NCBI GenBank assembly: GCA_009746045.1
Contig: RPFO01001468.1
Span: 1 to 50,036, forward strand
Direction: 5' to 3'
From: Mesostigma viride
Lineage: Eukaryota; Streptophyta; Mesostigmatophyceae; Mesostigmatales; Mesostigmataceae
DNA length: 50,036 nucleotides
Below, piece after piece: positions 1 to 9,195 of this stretch. Position 1 is the first letter of the stretch. Each line of letters opens with the position of its first letter. Made by a program: the position numbers and the translations under genes. The notes beneath the pieces are model-generated. The model saw only the letters and a program-made list of their open reading frames with translations, had not been told where the DNA came from and ran no database searches.

Positions 1-16
1 AGCAATGTGCGAATAT
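1..16 (-). repeat. CopE 3' LTR, left fragment (cut by window start)
   Basis: These bases match the CopE 5' LTR near 48202-48217 (GCAATGTG.GAATAT) and continue at 523 once MITE1 is removed. The LTR end itself lies left of the window. The fragment is short, so the assignment rests on the collinear continuation at 523-674 and 23633-24125. Confidence 0.75.
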
Positions 17-518
17 AGGCCGGGCCCACTTCAAATGTTCCGAAAAGTGTGACACTTTTGTCGTTCTTTTTTTTTTGACTTTTCGACGGACGTCACTCGC
101 AGAGTGATTCGTCGTGCGAAATCGTGCGAAATGTGCCGAAATTTGCTGAAATCGTGTGAAATTTGCGAAATCGTGCGAATTTGCTGCGAAATTTGCTGAA
201 ATGTGCGAAATTTCATGTGAAAAAATGGTCGACGGTAAAAAAGTTTGATGTGCACAACGTGTGTGGAATCATGCGAAATTTGTCAACGTCCACTCCCCAA
301 AACGGACCCTTGGTTTGAAATCCATGCGAAATCTGTGCGAAATCATGCAAAATTGTGGAATCTGTGCGAAATCGTGCGAAAATGGTGAAAATTTTGCGAA
401 AATCACGCGAAAATTCACGCGAACTCGTGCGGAAATTTTGTTTTTTTTTTGGCAAAAAATAGCGAAAAAGTGTCACACACTTGGCTTGGACGGCGGAACA
501 TTTGAAGTGGGCCCGGCC
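17..518. mobile_element. MITE1, non-autonomous inverted-repeat DNA element
   Basis: The first 25 bp from 18 (GGCCGGGCCCACTTC...) are repeated as a perfect inverted copy at 494-518. A second inverted block (AAGTGTGACACTTTT-like) follows a small indel inward. The flanks ATAT at 13-16 and 519-522 form a 4-bp target duplication, and removing the element restores the GAATATGGTTGG seen in the other LTR copies of this family. No coding potential is visible; the overlapping short open frames are low-complexity. The superfamily is not clear from the ends. A 3-bp TAT duplication is also possible, because the exact terminal base is ambiguous. Confidence 0.8.
110..430. repeat. Degenerate GTGCGAAAT short tandem repeats inside MITE1
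   Basis: The interior of MITE1 is built of imperfect 9-12 bp units around GTGCGAAAT(C/T), dense at about 110-215 and 320-430. Between them lies a less regular stretch (220-315). No function can be assigned; such subterminal repeats can be transposase binding sites in some DNA elements, which is inference only. Confidence 0.7.
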
Positions 519-522
519 ATAT

Positions 523-674
523 GGTTGGAAACGGAGCTTTATTGGAGAATGTTACAGCGCTCACACACTTGAGGCTTGTACACGAGTTTGCCAAGTCAAG
601 GCAACACACGTGAGGCGGCCAGGCGGGCTCGCAAGAGATGCCCAATTGGCACTGGCCTATTCTTTATATACTTG
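523..674 (-). repeat. CopE 3' LTR, middle fragment
   Basis: Collinear with the CopE 5' LTR at 48218-48369 (GGTTGGAAACGGAGCTTT... to TTATATACTTG). It ends at the ACTTG (670-674) duplicated by the CopA insertion. Relative to the 5' LTR it lacks about 7 bp after GAGCTTT and carries an 8-bp insertion in the GAGGCGG stretch near 612. Confidence 0.88.
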
Positions 675-1372
675 AGTTAACGCCAAGCGCATTGGCGTGA
701 TCCTGATTCGGCATATCTCTGCGATTCCAGCGGCACCGGAACGAGTTCATTCCGACAAGTATCAAGAAAGTTATGGCGTTCCGACTTCCCGGTCGCGCGC
801 GAGCGCGAGCCGGCTGTTCTTCTAAGTCGGACGTGAATATTTGCCGACGACATATGGGGTCGACAGTAATTCCTGGGCTGACAGGAATTAGGTGCTGTAC
901 CTACGACGGTATTGGATTAATACGTCGTACGCAGGAAATAGGAACCTTAACCTGTGGTCTGTTGGTACCGCAGGCTTAGTCCTGGACTTCTAGGTGCAGA
1001 TGCAATAATCACTGTGGTGACTGGACTCTGTGGTCACTGTGCCTGTATGGCAGACCTACTGTATAGGAACTGGGCGCTGTACAGGTAGTGAATACTGTAC
1101 CGGGGGTGTTATTACTGAGCAGGCCTCCTAGGCTGCTCAGGACTAGCAAGCACAGTGCACAAGTATATAAACAATAGGCCAGTGCCAATTGGGCATCTCT
1201 TGCGAGCCCGCCTCACGTGTTGTGCCTTGACTTGGCAAGCGCGTGTACAAGCCTCAAGTGTGTGAGCGCTGTAACAATATCCAATTTTAACAAAGCTCCG
1301 TTTCCAACCATATTCACACATTGCTGCATTGCAACCATATCCTTCACATTGCGTGTGCTAAGAACGTTAACT
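675..1372 (+). repeat. CopA 5' LTR
   Basis: A 698-bp direct repeat of 22922-23627. Termini AGTTAACG...CGTTAACT are inverted copies of each other and lack the usual TG...CA. A TATA-like motif lies at 1164-1170. Confidence 0.93.
1164..1170 (+). promoter_or_regulatory. TATA-like box of the CopA 5' LTR
   Basis: TATATAA lies about 200 bp before the LTR end, in the usual U3 position of LTR promoters. It is conserved in the 3' LTR and, on the other strand, in the CopE 5' LTR near 48357. The transcription start is not visible from sequence. Confidence 0.5.
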
Positions 1373-1465
1373 CAAATTACAACCAGTCTCAGCGGAACGG
1401 CCAGGAGGGTCGTTGCCGGTTGCGGTGTGCAGCGTTGACGACGCGAGGAGTTCGTCCGGTGGTGA

Positions 1466-2365
1466 ATGGTGCAGGAAGAACAACGGCAGCAGGATTTCCG
1501 GTTTCGGCAGTCTGCTGGGGGTTCGATTTCGCCTGAATTGCGTCGTGTCGTTCGGGATCTATCTTTATTGCTTGCAGATCGTCCGCCTGTTAATCGCAGC
1601 TTCGTGCAATTCATCGACGACCAGGTCGAAGATTGGGAGCGAATTCTGCGGCACGTCCAAACCATCGTCATTCCGGAGCACCGGAGCATCGACGACCTCG
1701 AGCAGGAGCTTCACGGTTTGGTCGGCATCCAGACGGTGATTACAGCAGTAGCTGAGCGGGTGCGGACGGAGTTGGCGGCGAGGCGAGGAGAGGCTGCGGA
1801 GGCAGCTGGTGCAGTGCGACACGAGTTTGTACCGACAGTAGCGGGTGCGGGTGTACGTTCGCAGACTTAATCGGCGACGAGGGTGTTGCAGCGGGGCCAG
1901 TTAGGCGTGAACGACGCGGAGCGGAGCACTACAGGCGGCTGGCAGAGGTCGGGGCGACAGCGGAAGCCATCACCGGAGGACAGCGCGCGGCAAGAGTCGG
2001 CAGGTTTCCGGAGCGAGCAAGAGTTCCTTTTCAGGAACTGCCCCAGCCCCTTCGCGTTCGTGTGACGCGTTGGGAAGAGTTTGCCCCTCTTAATACAATA
2101 GTGACCTTGAGGTGGGAGCAGGGGGGTCGCTGGGCTAGGCGACGAGACACTTGGCGACCACGAGGTGCCAAGATACAATCCGCGGGGTGCCAACGACGGG
2201 TTGTCACCTGTCTACTATACCAACGGTGACGATTCAGTCATCGCGGGCCGACAGCGGGTCGACGACGGCGCAGCGGGTAGCAGGGTGCCAGAGCTGATTG
2301 TGGTGAGCGACAGCGACAAGGAGAACCAGGACGCGCCTGGGGCTAGCCGTGGTGGTCTTGCCTGA
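1466..2365 (+). pseudogene. CopA ORF0, leader protein upstream of gag (frame-broken)
   Basis: An ORF starts at the ATG at 1466 and runs 134 codons with a helix-rich, charged composition (SPELRRVVRDLSLLLADR, AERVRTELAARRGEAAEAAG). It stops at 1870. Protein-like sequence resumes in other frames to 2365, ending in the acidic segment ELIVVSDSDKENQ. CopE carries the same region broken at different positions, and CopC has an intact ORF of 321 codons in the same place, so I infer a real leader gene. I recognise no domain. It could be an N-terminal part of Gag in origin, because CopB has a comparable ORF directly joined to its gag. Confidence 0.55.
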
Positions 2366-2467
2366 GTGGTAACACTTGGCACTTTCCTTTCTTGTTCAGT
2401 AGCTTATATTGCTTTAATTGCTGCTTGGCCACTTGGCTGGCTGTAGCAGATCTGAACAGAGGCCAAC

Positions 2468-3655
2468 ATGGATGATGGAGCTATCAACCAACAAGCGGGC
2501 TTTATGGGCTTTGCGCGACGCGGCGCTGGGATGGATGGACGAGATGGACGCGATGGACGCGGTGGACGCGATGGACGCGGGGACGGCCAGGCGCTGGGAG
2601 ACCAGGCTGCGGTGCCAGATGATCAGAGCCAAGGATCGCAGGGCGGTCAGAACGCGCCTGCCGCAGATCAAGCGGCACCTAAGCGACCGACCGTGGCTGA
2701 GGGGTACGCGGTGCTAGGCCAGTTTCAGTCCATCAAGGACAATTGGCAGCCCCGGGATGCTGAGAGGATGTTAGAGGACATGAACTTGTACACGGAGATA
2801 TACACCGGTGACAAGCTTCGCATCCTGGCGTCTAGTGCCTACATAAGGCAGTCGGCGAGGCGGCTGTTCAAGTTTGTTCGGGAGCGACACGCGGCGGGGG
2901 ACACCTGGGCGGCGTTTATGACGCGACTCAGGTCGTTCCTGAGTGACAAGAGGACCATAGACGGGTCCCACCTGAAGCAAGAATACCTGGACTACAAGCC
3001 CATCAAGGGGCAGCTAGTGGTCCACGCCTTTGAAGACTTCGTCAAGCTGAGGGAGGACGCCATGGCCAAGGGCTTCTTCGTCGCAGATCGGATGGCCATG
3101 GGCGACTTTCTCAAGTCGCTGCAGTTGGATCCGGTCACCATGGATAATGTGACCATCCACATGCGACAGGTCCATGGCTGGGCAGCCATGACGGACCAGT
3201 TGTATGAGTGTTTCAGCGGCAAGTACGTGGGTGGTAAGCGCCCTCGTCAGGGTGACGAGGAGGCCACTGAACCCACGGTTAAGTCCATGAGGGGATCGGG
3301 CCACGGGGGCCCAGCGCCCTCGAGAGGGCCTGAGACCTCTTCAAGGGGTCGAGGAAGGTCCAGGAGGGGGCGTGACAGAAGGGCTGGACGGGGGACCCCG
3401 CCGAAGTCGGGACATCCACAGTCCCAGTTTGACTTCAAGAGGGTGGGTGGTCCTCCCAAGGCTGGGCCCAGCAGTGGGACCTCACGGGACATCAGTCAGG
3501 TGGAATGTTATTTCTGCCAGGGGAAGGGTCACTTCAGGAATGAATGTCCCTCGTACCTGAGGCAGGAAGGTCAGAGCAAGCCAGCTCAGGGTGGCAGCAA
3601 GGACAAGGCTGGTCCATCCCAGGATAAGGGCAAGGGCAAGGCTGCTGATCATTGA
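2468..3655 (+). CDS. gag: CopA Gag, zinc-knuckle nucleocapsid protein
   Basis: An intact 395-codon ORF. The ATG at 2468 is followed by a glycine/arginine/aspartate run made of 9-bp GATGGACGC repeats (about residues 20-38), then a helical capsid-like region (about 75-260), then an Arg/Gly/Ser-rich basic linker, one CCHC knuckle CYFCQGKGHFRNEC at residues 347-360 (C-x2-C-x4-H-x4-C), and a Lys-rich tail. The knuckle and its position are typical of Copia and other retroelement Gags that package RNA in cytoplasmic particles. The ORF ends in UGA at 3653, and pol follows in the same frame. The matching CopE gag has several frameshifts. No membrane segment or signal peptide is visible. Confidence 0.9.
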   Translation: MDDGAINQQAGFMGFARRGAGMDGRDGRDGRGGRDGRGDGQALGDQAAVPDDQSQGSQGGQNAPAADQAAPKRPTVAEGYAVLGQFQSIKDNWQPRDAERMLEDMNLYTEIYTGDKLRILASSAYIRQSARRLFKFVRERHAAGDTWAAFMTRLRSFLSDKRTIDGSHLKQEYLDYKPIKGQLVVHAFEDFVKLREDAMAKGFFVADRMAMGDFLKSLQLDPVTMDNVTIHMRQVHGWAAMTDQLYECFSGKYVGGKRPRQGDEEATEPTVKSMRGSGHGGPAPSRGPETSSRGRGRSRRGRDRRAGRGTPPKSGHPQSQFDFKRVGGPPKAGPSSGTSRDISQVECYFCQGKGHFRNECPSYLRQEGQSKPAQGGSKDKAGPSQDKGKGKAADH

Positions 3656-3658
3656 CTT
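3653..3658 (+). promoter_or_regulatory. Gag-Pol stop codon, candidate UGA readthrough site (UGA-CUU)
   Basis: The gag UGA is followed by CTT GAG, and the same frame stays open into pol with no other stop before FB1 at 3983. CopE has the identical UGA-CUU junction at 45890-45892, and CopC has UGA-CUA at the equivalent place. UGA followed by C is the leakiest stop context known, so controlled readthrough is plausible. It is not proven from sequence. Confidence 0.6.
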
Positions 3659-3982
3659 GAGCCTGCACACATCCCTGAACCCTGGAGGGTGCCCCCAGGG
3701 GTGTGTAATGTAGCTGCTAGTGACGGCAGTGAGGGGCAGCCCCATGCTCTAGTGATAGAGCCTATTGGACACGATGGGGCAAGCTTGGTTACCACAGAGA
3801 GTATGCCAGCTGTAGCTGCAGTGGTTACTCGCCAACGTGCCCGCCATGGCGGTGCTGAGCCTGAGGTAGGACATGGTGATGTGGACCCAGGTGGATCTCA
3901 GAAGCATTCTGACCGTGCAGGACTGGCACAGGATGGTCAGGATGAGGATAGGGCTGGAGACAGTCTGACAGGCACGACCCTG
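3656..3982 (+). pseudogene. pol: CopA pol, N-terminal linker before integrase (cut by FB1)
   Basis: The gag frame continues past the UGA (PRVPPGVCNVAAS-like start, acidic Gly/Asp-rich linker) to CCCTG at 3978-3982, which is duplicated by the FB1 insertion. The same stretch in CopE (45562-45889) runs straight into integrase. No catalytic motif lies in this piece. There is no protease motif here, which is where a Copia element would carry it. Confidence 0.75.
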
Positions 3983-4196
3983 AGTTATTATAAATAGTGA
4001 CGGAACCTTTTTGCCACTTGGGCAATTAGGTCCGTCACTATTTATCCGGCGAAAACCACTCGCCGGCATCTATTCCGCGTTAAGTTCACGTGAACGTGGC
4101 GCGGAATTGATGCCGGCGAGTGGTTTTCGCCGGATAAATAGTGACGGACCTAATTGCCCAAGTGGCAAAAAGGTTCCGTCACTATTTATAATAACT
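3983..4196 (+). repeat. FB1 palindromic unit 1
   Basis: A 214-bp near-perfect inverted repeat that can fold on itself, centred on GTTCACGTGAAC. The arms differ only near the centre (CGCGTTAA on one side, TGGCGCGG on the other), which gives the unit an orientation. Confidence 0.93.
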
Positions 4197-4396
4197 AAAA
4201 CGTCGTAGTGTGGGGGCCGATATCTATCGTACCGCTGATGCCTACTGCAGTACCGAATCTCGCCTTAACGATATTCCAACCGGGCATATTTTCCCTTCTG
4301 GCACTTTCGTTTGGCCTTCAGGTATCAATTCTTTTCCGGTATTCGGAAATACCCGTGTCATCACAGGGATTCGAACCCCCGACTTACGAGGTCTTA
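4196..4396. repeat. FB1 spacer, forward copy with tRNA T-arm-like motif (minus strand)
   Basis: A 199-bp spacer (4197-4395) that reappears as its exact reverse complement at 4610-4808. At 4367-4377 it holds GGATTCGAACC, which on the minus strand reads as the polymerase III B box GGTTCGAATCC. Confidence 0.85.
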
Positions 4397-4609
4397 GTTA
4401 TTATAAATAGTGACGGAACCTTTTTGCCACTTGGGCAATTAGGTCCGTCACTATTTATCCGGCGAAAACCACTCGCCGGCATCTATTCCGCGTTAAGTTC
4501 ACGTGAACGTGGCGCGGAATTGATGCCGGCGAGTGGTTTTCGCCGGATAAATAGTGACGGACCTAATTGCCCAAGTGGCAAAAAGGTTCCGTCACTATTT
4601 ATAATAACT
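4396..4609 (+). repeat. FB1 palindromic unit 2 (central)
   Basis: A 214-bp copy in the same orientation as unit 1 (the TTAA half comes first). Confidence 0.93.
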
Positions 4610-4808
4610 AAGACCTCGTAAGTCGGGGGTTCGAATCCCTGTGATGACACGGGTATTTCCGAATACCGGAAAAGAATTGATACCTGAAGGCCAAACGAAA
4701 GTGCCAGAAGGGAAAATATGCCCGGTTGGAATATCGTTAAGGCGAGATTCGGTACTGCAGTAGGCATCAGCGGTACGATAGATATCGGCCCCCACACTAC
4801 GACGTTTT
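4610..4808. repeat. FB1 spacer, inverted copy; B box at 4628-4638
   Basis: Reverse complement of 4197-4395. GGTTCGAATCC at 4628-4638 sits in a context resembling the 3' half of a tRNA (variable-loop-like AAGTC, T-loop TTCGAAT, then TGATGACA). The matching 5' half with a paired acceptor strand is not visible, so this is a tRNA-derived fragment at most. Confidence 0.7.
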
Positions 4809-5022
4809 AGTTATTATAAATAGTGACGGAACCTTTTTGCCACTTGGGCAATTAGGTCCGTCACTATTTATCCGGCGAAAACCACTCGCCGGCATCAATT
4901 CCGCGCCACGTTCACGTGAACTTAACGCGGAATAGATGCCGGCGAGTGGTTTTCGCCGGATAAATAGTGACGGACCTAATTGCCCAAGTGGCAAAAAGGT
5001 TCCGTCACTATTTATAATAACT
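4809..5022 (-). repeat. FB1 palindromic unit 3 (inverted)
   Basis: A 214-bp copy in the orientation opposite to units 1 and 2, as shown by the asymmetric centre (CGCGCCAC first, TTAACGCG second). Confidence 0.93.
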
Positions 5023-6008
5023 CCCTGGTGCCTCCTGTACATAAGGGATCTGTACATACCTTGAGTGCTAATAATGACAATAAAAGGTTTTCTCTCTTGT
5101 ATGACATTGCCTCAAGGTTGCATACCATGTTTGGCCATGCAGCTCAGTCTTTGCAAGTTGCTAGACGGCTGGGAGGAAGTGAGTTGTACTCCATCTGCCA
5201 ACAGGTTGCTCAAGCTTGCAAGTGCAGGCTAGTTGCTAGAAAGCCCAAGCAGTCTCATGCCAGGACTCCTATTTTGCAGCCAGGCCATGTGCAGGTAGAT
5301 ATTCAGAGAATCAGGGGTTTGAAGCTGCTGGTGGCAGTGGACAGATATACCAAGTACAAGACCCTAGAGATCCTGCCTGACATGGAGAAGCCTACATTAA
5401 TTGCTGCTCTGAAGTTGACAAGGAGCAGGTACCCTGGGTTGGAGTTGTTGCAGTGTGACATTCAGTTTGAGTGCTGTGAGAACCTGCCAGAGTTTCCAGA
5501 GTTGCTGATTACACCCAGGGAGAGCCACGGCCAGCAAGGGGTGGTGGAGAGAGCCATCCAAGAGATCAAGACTGTGCTGCTGGTGGAGAGGATTCCAAGG
5601 ACGTCATCTGCCATTGTGACATCTGCATGGCTACGTTCTGTGGAGGATAGGCTGAACCTCAGGACTCCCATGTTCTTTGGTGACATTGCCATCAATCCTC
5701 TTATGCTGCATACCAGGATGCTGCCAGCTGATGCTGAGCAGGCATGGAAGGAGAAGCTAGAGGCCAAGTTCCTCAAGCTGAGGCAGAAAGACAAGGGCTG
5801 GAGTGTCCTAGAACCTAACGTTGGACAACAGGTTGTTGTGTGGAAGGAACCAAGCTTTCCAGGGAAACGTGGCAGCTGGCATGATGGGTGGTGACCCGAG
5901 TAGAAGCCGCTGGCCATAAGTGCTGGGTGGCCATTGATGGCTCCCAAGCAGTGCACCGTCTGTCCTGGTCAAAGATCCGTCCCCGGGGAGGTAATCAAGG
6001 AGACCTCT
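5023..6008 (+). pseudogene. pol: CopA integrase domain (frameshifted, cut by CopC)
   Basis: The frame reads a zinc-binding HHCC-like region (LHTMFGHA ... ACKCRL), then the catalytic core. The first Asp is in VQVDIQRIRG, the second in LLQCDIQFE, and the Glu in GQQGVVERAIQ, matching the D-D-E order and the NGVAER-like signature of Copia integrases. A C-terminal module follows (VVWKEPSFPGKRGSWHDG). At about 5888 one G is missing compared with CopE (GATGGGTGG versus GATGGGGTGG), which brings a premature TGA at 5892. CCTCT at 6004-6008 is the CopC target duplication. The enzyme would insert the cDNA in the nucleus; this copy is dead. Confidence 0.88.
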
Positions 6009-6652
6009 ATTTAGATGAACGCGGATCAGTGAGTTTCTGGTCTTCCCAAGATGTGATGAATGGAGCCATGGTTTCAACCAGCGGCTTTTAACCTTTACCA
6101 CAGTTGCCTCACTACCCTGTGGTCACTAGCCTGAGGCGGCAGCACCCACGGACGGTGTTGGGAAAAGACGCTTGGCCACTGCTGTGTCCGAGCCTTTCTA
6201 GGTCTCACCATTGCTGCCAGGCCTTGCACGCCTTGGCAGGTCCGCCACTGTCAATTTCCTTGGTTGCATCAATCCAGGACGTCTGTCCTTCCATGAATGA
6301 CAGTAACGCTCTGGATTTATCCGTCATGACAAGTACCCGTCCATCCCAGGCCTGCAGGACTGCCAGTCCTGAAGTCCTGTGACATTCTTGGTACCATCAA
6401 CCAATATTGACCACAGTACCTCCTAGTGACAGTCGGTCCTGTGACACGTAACGTGTGATGGTTCACCCAACACTGCCACGTGCCCTGTCCCTCACGTGTC
6501 CTTAGTCCTGGTACTGCTGTAGCGTCCGGCGGCATTACTTCGGGACTTGATAACTCTCAAGTTCCTTGTCCAAATGAGGCGTCTAGCACGGCGTTGGAAA
6601 GGCCACTTCAAGTATGATATGCTTAGCATATTGCATCACCAATATGCTAACT
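6009..6652 (-). repeat. CopC 3' LTR
   Basis: A 644-bp direct repeat of 11580-12223. It is the 3' LTR for the minus-strand element, preceded (on the minus strand) by the purine-rich AAGAAAGGGTTGG at 6653-6665. Confidence 0.92.
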
Positions 6653-7587
6653 CCAACCCTTTCTTGTTTTGGAGCTGCAAGCTTCACACCATGACCAACC
6701 CATTCCTTGCTGCCTTGTGAAATGGACACCTGGTTACCCTGGACTTATAATAAGCCTCATGAGCACCCCTTTTGCCACCTTAATGGTATCCTTCTTAGGG
6801 ATCTATGGTTCAACCCTGCCAGCTGATCATTAACTTGACCTGCAGGTCATCCCCAACCCTTTCTTTTGCAACTGTACCTTGGCTTGGGCTTTAAAGGAGG
6901 ATATTGAATATTCCTTAGGCAACATATCCTGGATATCTGAATGAGAGGCCCTGACTACAGGAAACGTATTACAGTGAGTTCCTGGTCTTCCCAGTTATCA
7001 CTGGCGCCCGTTTCATGGCGCCCGCCCCGAGCGTTCCAGGCATCATCCATCCAAATGTTCACCAATGGAAACCACTTCAACACCACTGTGCCACTGCTTG
7101 ATGGGGAGCCCATGTCATCACTGGGTGTTAAAGCCCAGGAGTCATACATACCAGGCTGTGGCTCAACTAGGGAATCGAACCCTACCCCAGAACCCCAGGT
7201 TAAACTTAACCTGGTCACATGACAGACAACAAGAGAGATTGGCATACAACATGATTATGTTTTATTATAGAATATCCACCAAAACCAATTTTGAGTGTTC
7301 CCAGTGGACCAGCCTGCACCAGCAAGGCCCAACTGTCAGGTTACAACACCATAATATCCAAGGTTGTCACTTATTCACAGCTAAAGAAAACTAAACAAGA
7401 GATATATATACAAACAACCTGGAAGAACTCTCAACATGGCCTGCCCTGTCATGGCCTAACTGCCCGAGGCCAAAGGCATCCCACTGTGCTAATCCTTTAC
7501 AGGAAGAGCTTGCTCCTGTTGAGCCTTCTACCTGCTTGGTGACAGGTAGGCTACCTGTTGCCCTCCCCCTGGGGACAACAGCACTGG
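6653..7587 (-). other. CopC 3' non-coding region with T-arm-like hairpin
   Basis: No convincing protein. On the minus strand this region ends in the polypurine tract next to the 3' LTR. It holds a perfect 5-bp stem with a TTCGATT loop (7168-7184) and next to it a palindrome CCAGGTTAA.CTTAACCTGG (7195-7214). Related elements carry protease and RT where this element has only this stretch, so it probably marks an internal deletion joined to the 3' UTR. Confidence 0.6.
7168..7184 (-). promoter_or_regulatory. tRNA T-arm/B-box-like hairpin in CopC 3' UTR
   Basis: On the minus strand TAGGG-TTCGATT-CCCTA forms a perfect 5-bp stem and 7-base loop matching the tRNA T-arm, including the B box GGTTCGATTCC. 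Comparable motifs occur in the CopA 3' UTR (22364-22380) and in FB1. No complete tRNA surrounds it. Confidence 0.5.
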
Positions 7588-9195
7588 TCAGCCACCAACT
7601 GGCAAAGGCTGGACTTCAAGTCCCACCAGTAAAGGGGTACATGAGCCCTTTGAGCACAGGGTATTGCAGCTCAGCCTTGCTCTCCAGCTTGGTGAGGGCG
7701 TCTTGGGATCCTTGTGCTTGTTGAACATGAGCGACCGGACAATGTCTGCCATGAGTGGCCTCTTGGACCCTGGTGCAGGCCCAGCCCCCGTTGGCTCCAC
7801 CACAGGTGATGCAGTTGCCTCCTGCACCTCATCATCATCAGAGGGATAGCCAACCCCCACGTCAGTGACAGGCACATCAACTACTTGGTCCTTAACCTGG
7901 CCCTCCAGCCAACACTGGGGTCCAGGCCCGTCTGCAGGCCAGATTGCATGTGGCTTGCGTTCCTTGACGTTGGCCCAGCTCAACCTGTAAACATGCCTGG
8001 GATTACTCTCCAAGGCCACAAGGCAGGAACGATTGGCATCTTCCACACAGGTCACCACCCCGTTCTGCCACTTGCCCCTTTTGCCCTGCATTGATGGCTC
8101 CTTCCACATTCTGACCTTCAGCCCCACCTGAGGCCTCAGCACATTCCAGCCCCTATCCTTGCGTCTCAACTGAGCAAACACCCTGTCTGCCTTCCTCAAG
8201 CATGCCTGGACCACTTCCTGGGCTAGCATTCCAAACTGCAGTGCTACAGGATTGACAGCCACCCCGTCATAATAGTAGTTTATTCTGAGGTTCAACTGTT
8301 CTTCCACCTGCCTGGTCCACACTGCCCTCTCCAAAGCAGATGCTACCAGTGGCACCTTAGGTTCTGCCAGCACTACGGTCTTGACCTCCCTGATGGATCT
8401 CTCCACAGCACCTTGCTGTCCATGGCTCTCCCTGGGCGTGACCAGCAGCTTGCATGGCAGTTGCTCCTGCTGTGACAGTAGGCACTCAAACTGAATATCA
8501 GCCTGTACTGTCTTGTACACCCCAAAGCCTGGTAAGAGAGTCTGCAAGCCCAGCAGCAGGGTATTCCCCTTCATATCTGGCAGAATCTGGAGCAGCCTGT
8601 ACCTGCTAAATCTGTCCACTGCCACCAAAATGTATAAGCCCCTGATATGCTGGACGTCTACCTGGATGTCCCCCTTCTCCCTGGCAGGCTCCCTAGCATG
8701 GGACCTTGGCTTCTTGGCAGCATTCTCCTTACAAGTACATTGCTCAGCTGCAGCCCTGCATGCTTCCCTCAGTGGCTCATCTCCAATCTTCCAACCAAAC
8801 ATCTCAGCCATGGCTGTGTGACCAAAGATATTGTGCAGCCTGCGTCCAGCATCCGTGTAGCTCAGTTGCCTAGCCAGATCCCGCACCTGGGAAGACGCCT
8901 GGACGGGCCCTGCGTGTGAGGACGCAACATCCACCTTCTGCATCTTGGATCCAGAGGACCCAGCAGACCCTCCCAGCAGAGCATCTAGGCTCCCAGAGCC
9001 AACCCTGTCTGGGGACCCTCCACCTGTTGACAGTTGAGGGGATTGTTGTGCTGCAGCATGCATGCAATCTTGTGGAATGAGAACATCAGTACACCCCTGG
9101 TGCTGATCAGAGGTGGCACCCTGCCCAGATTTATTTACATGTGAAGCTGTGTCCCCACAGGGTGTCTCACTATGTACACGGGACTGCTTCACTAG
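7588..9195 (-). CDS. pol: CopC integrase (Pol remnant after UGA readthrough)
   Basis: The frame is open from the codon after the gag UGA (9195) to 7588, about 535 codons. Domains in order: Ser/Gly-rich linker; HHCC-like zinc motif (LHNIFGHTA ... QCTCKEN); catalytic core with D in IQVDVQHIRG, D in VQADIQFE and E in GQQGAVERSIRE; C-terminal module (RMWKEPSMQGKRGKWQNG ... VYRLSWANVK). These match CopA/CopE integrase motif by motif. It ends shortly after PLMADIVRSLMF, the equivalent of LSDIVQALQ that precedes the protease in CopA. The protease, RT and RNase H that should follow are missing. The first ATG after the stop is at 9192, but it has no obvious reason to be used. Confidence 0.85.
   Translation of the reverse strand, partial: LVKQSRVHSETPCGDTASHVNKSGQGATSDQHQGCTDVLIPQDCMHAAAQQSPQLSTGGGSPDRVGSGSLDALLGGSAGSSGSKMQKVDVASSHAGPVQASSQVRDLARQLSYTDAGRRLHNIFGHTAMAEMFGWKIGDEPLREACRAAAEQCTCKENAAKKPRSHAREPAREKGDIQVDVQHIRGLYILVAVDRFSRYRLLQILPDMKGNTLLLGLQTLLPGFGVYKTVQADIQFECLLSQQEQLPCKLLVTPRESHGQQGAVERSIREVKTVVLAEPKVPLVASALERAVWTRQVEEQLNLRINYYYDGVAVNPVALQFGMLAQEVVQACLRKADRVFAQLRRKDRGWNVLRPQVGLKVRMWKEPSMQGKRGKWQNGVVTCVEDANRSCLVALESNPRHVYRLSWANVKERKPHAIWPADGPGPQCWLEGQVKDQVVDVPVTDVGVGYPSDDDEVQEATASPVVEPTGAGPAPGSKRPLMADIVRSLMFNKHKDPKTPSPSWRARLSCNTLCSKGSCTPLLVGLEVQPLPVGG

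Larger units (their letters stand above)
3983..5022. mobile_element. FB1, 1,040-bp foldback element with three palindromic 214-bp units
   Basis: Order: unit (3983-4196), spacer (4197-4395), unit (4396-4609), reverse complement of the same spacer (4610-4808), unit (4809-5022, opposite orientation). The left 413 bp are therefore an inverted copy of the right 413 bp around the central unit. CCCTG at 3978-3982 and 5023-5027 is a 5-bp target duplication; removing FB1 restores the GACCCTGGTGCC seen in CopE. Termini are AGTTATTA...TAATAACT, like the LTR ends of the Copia-like elements here. No protein gene is credible inside. Confidence 0.9.

Noticed and set aside
213-645. ORFs in MITE1 and the adjacent LTR
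   Set aside because: They read through short repeats and an LTR, with no conservation in the other LTR copies.
4610-4660. Complete tRNA gene in FB1
   Set aside because: B box and T-arm are present, but there is no matching acceptor 5' strand or D-arm upstream; only a 3' half can be argued.
4208-4797. ORFs of 66-137 codons inside FB1
   Set aside because: They appear twice as mirror images because the spacer is inverted, and have no composition or motif suggesting a protein.
6966-6995. A remnant LTR start near 6970 (similar to CopC LTR bases GTGAGTTTCTGGTCTTCCCA)
   Set aside because: The match is only about 25 bp and is not followed by more LTR sequence, so it is too short to call.
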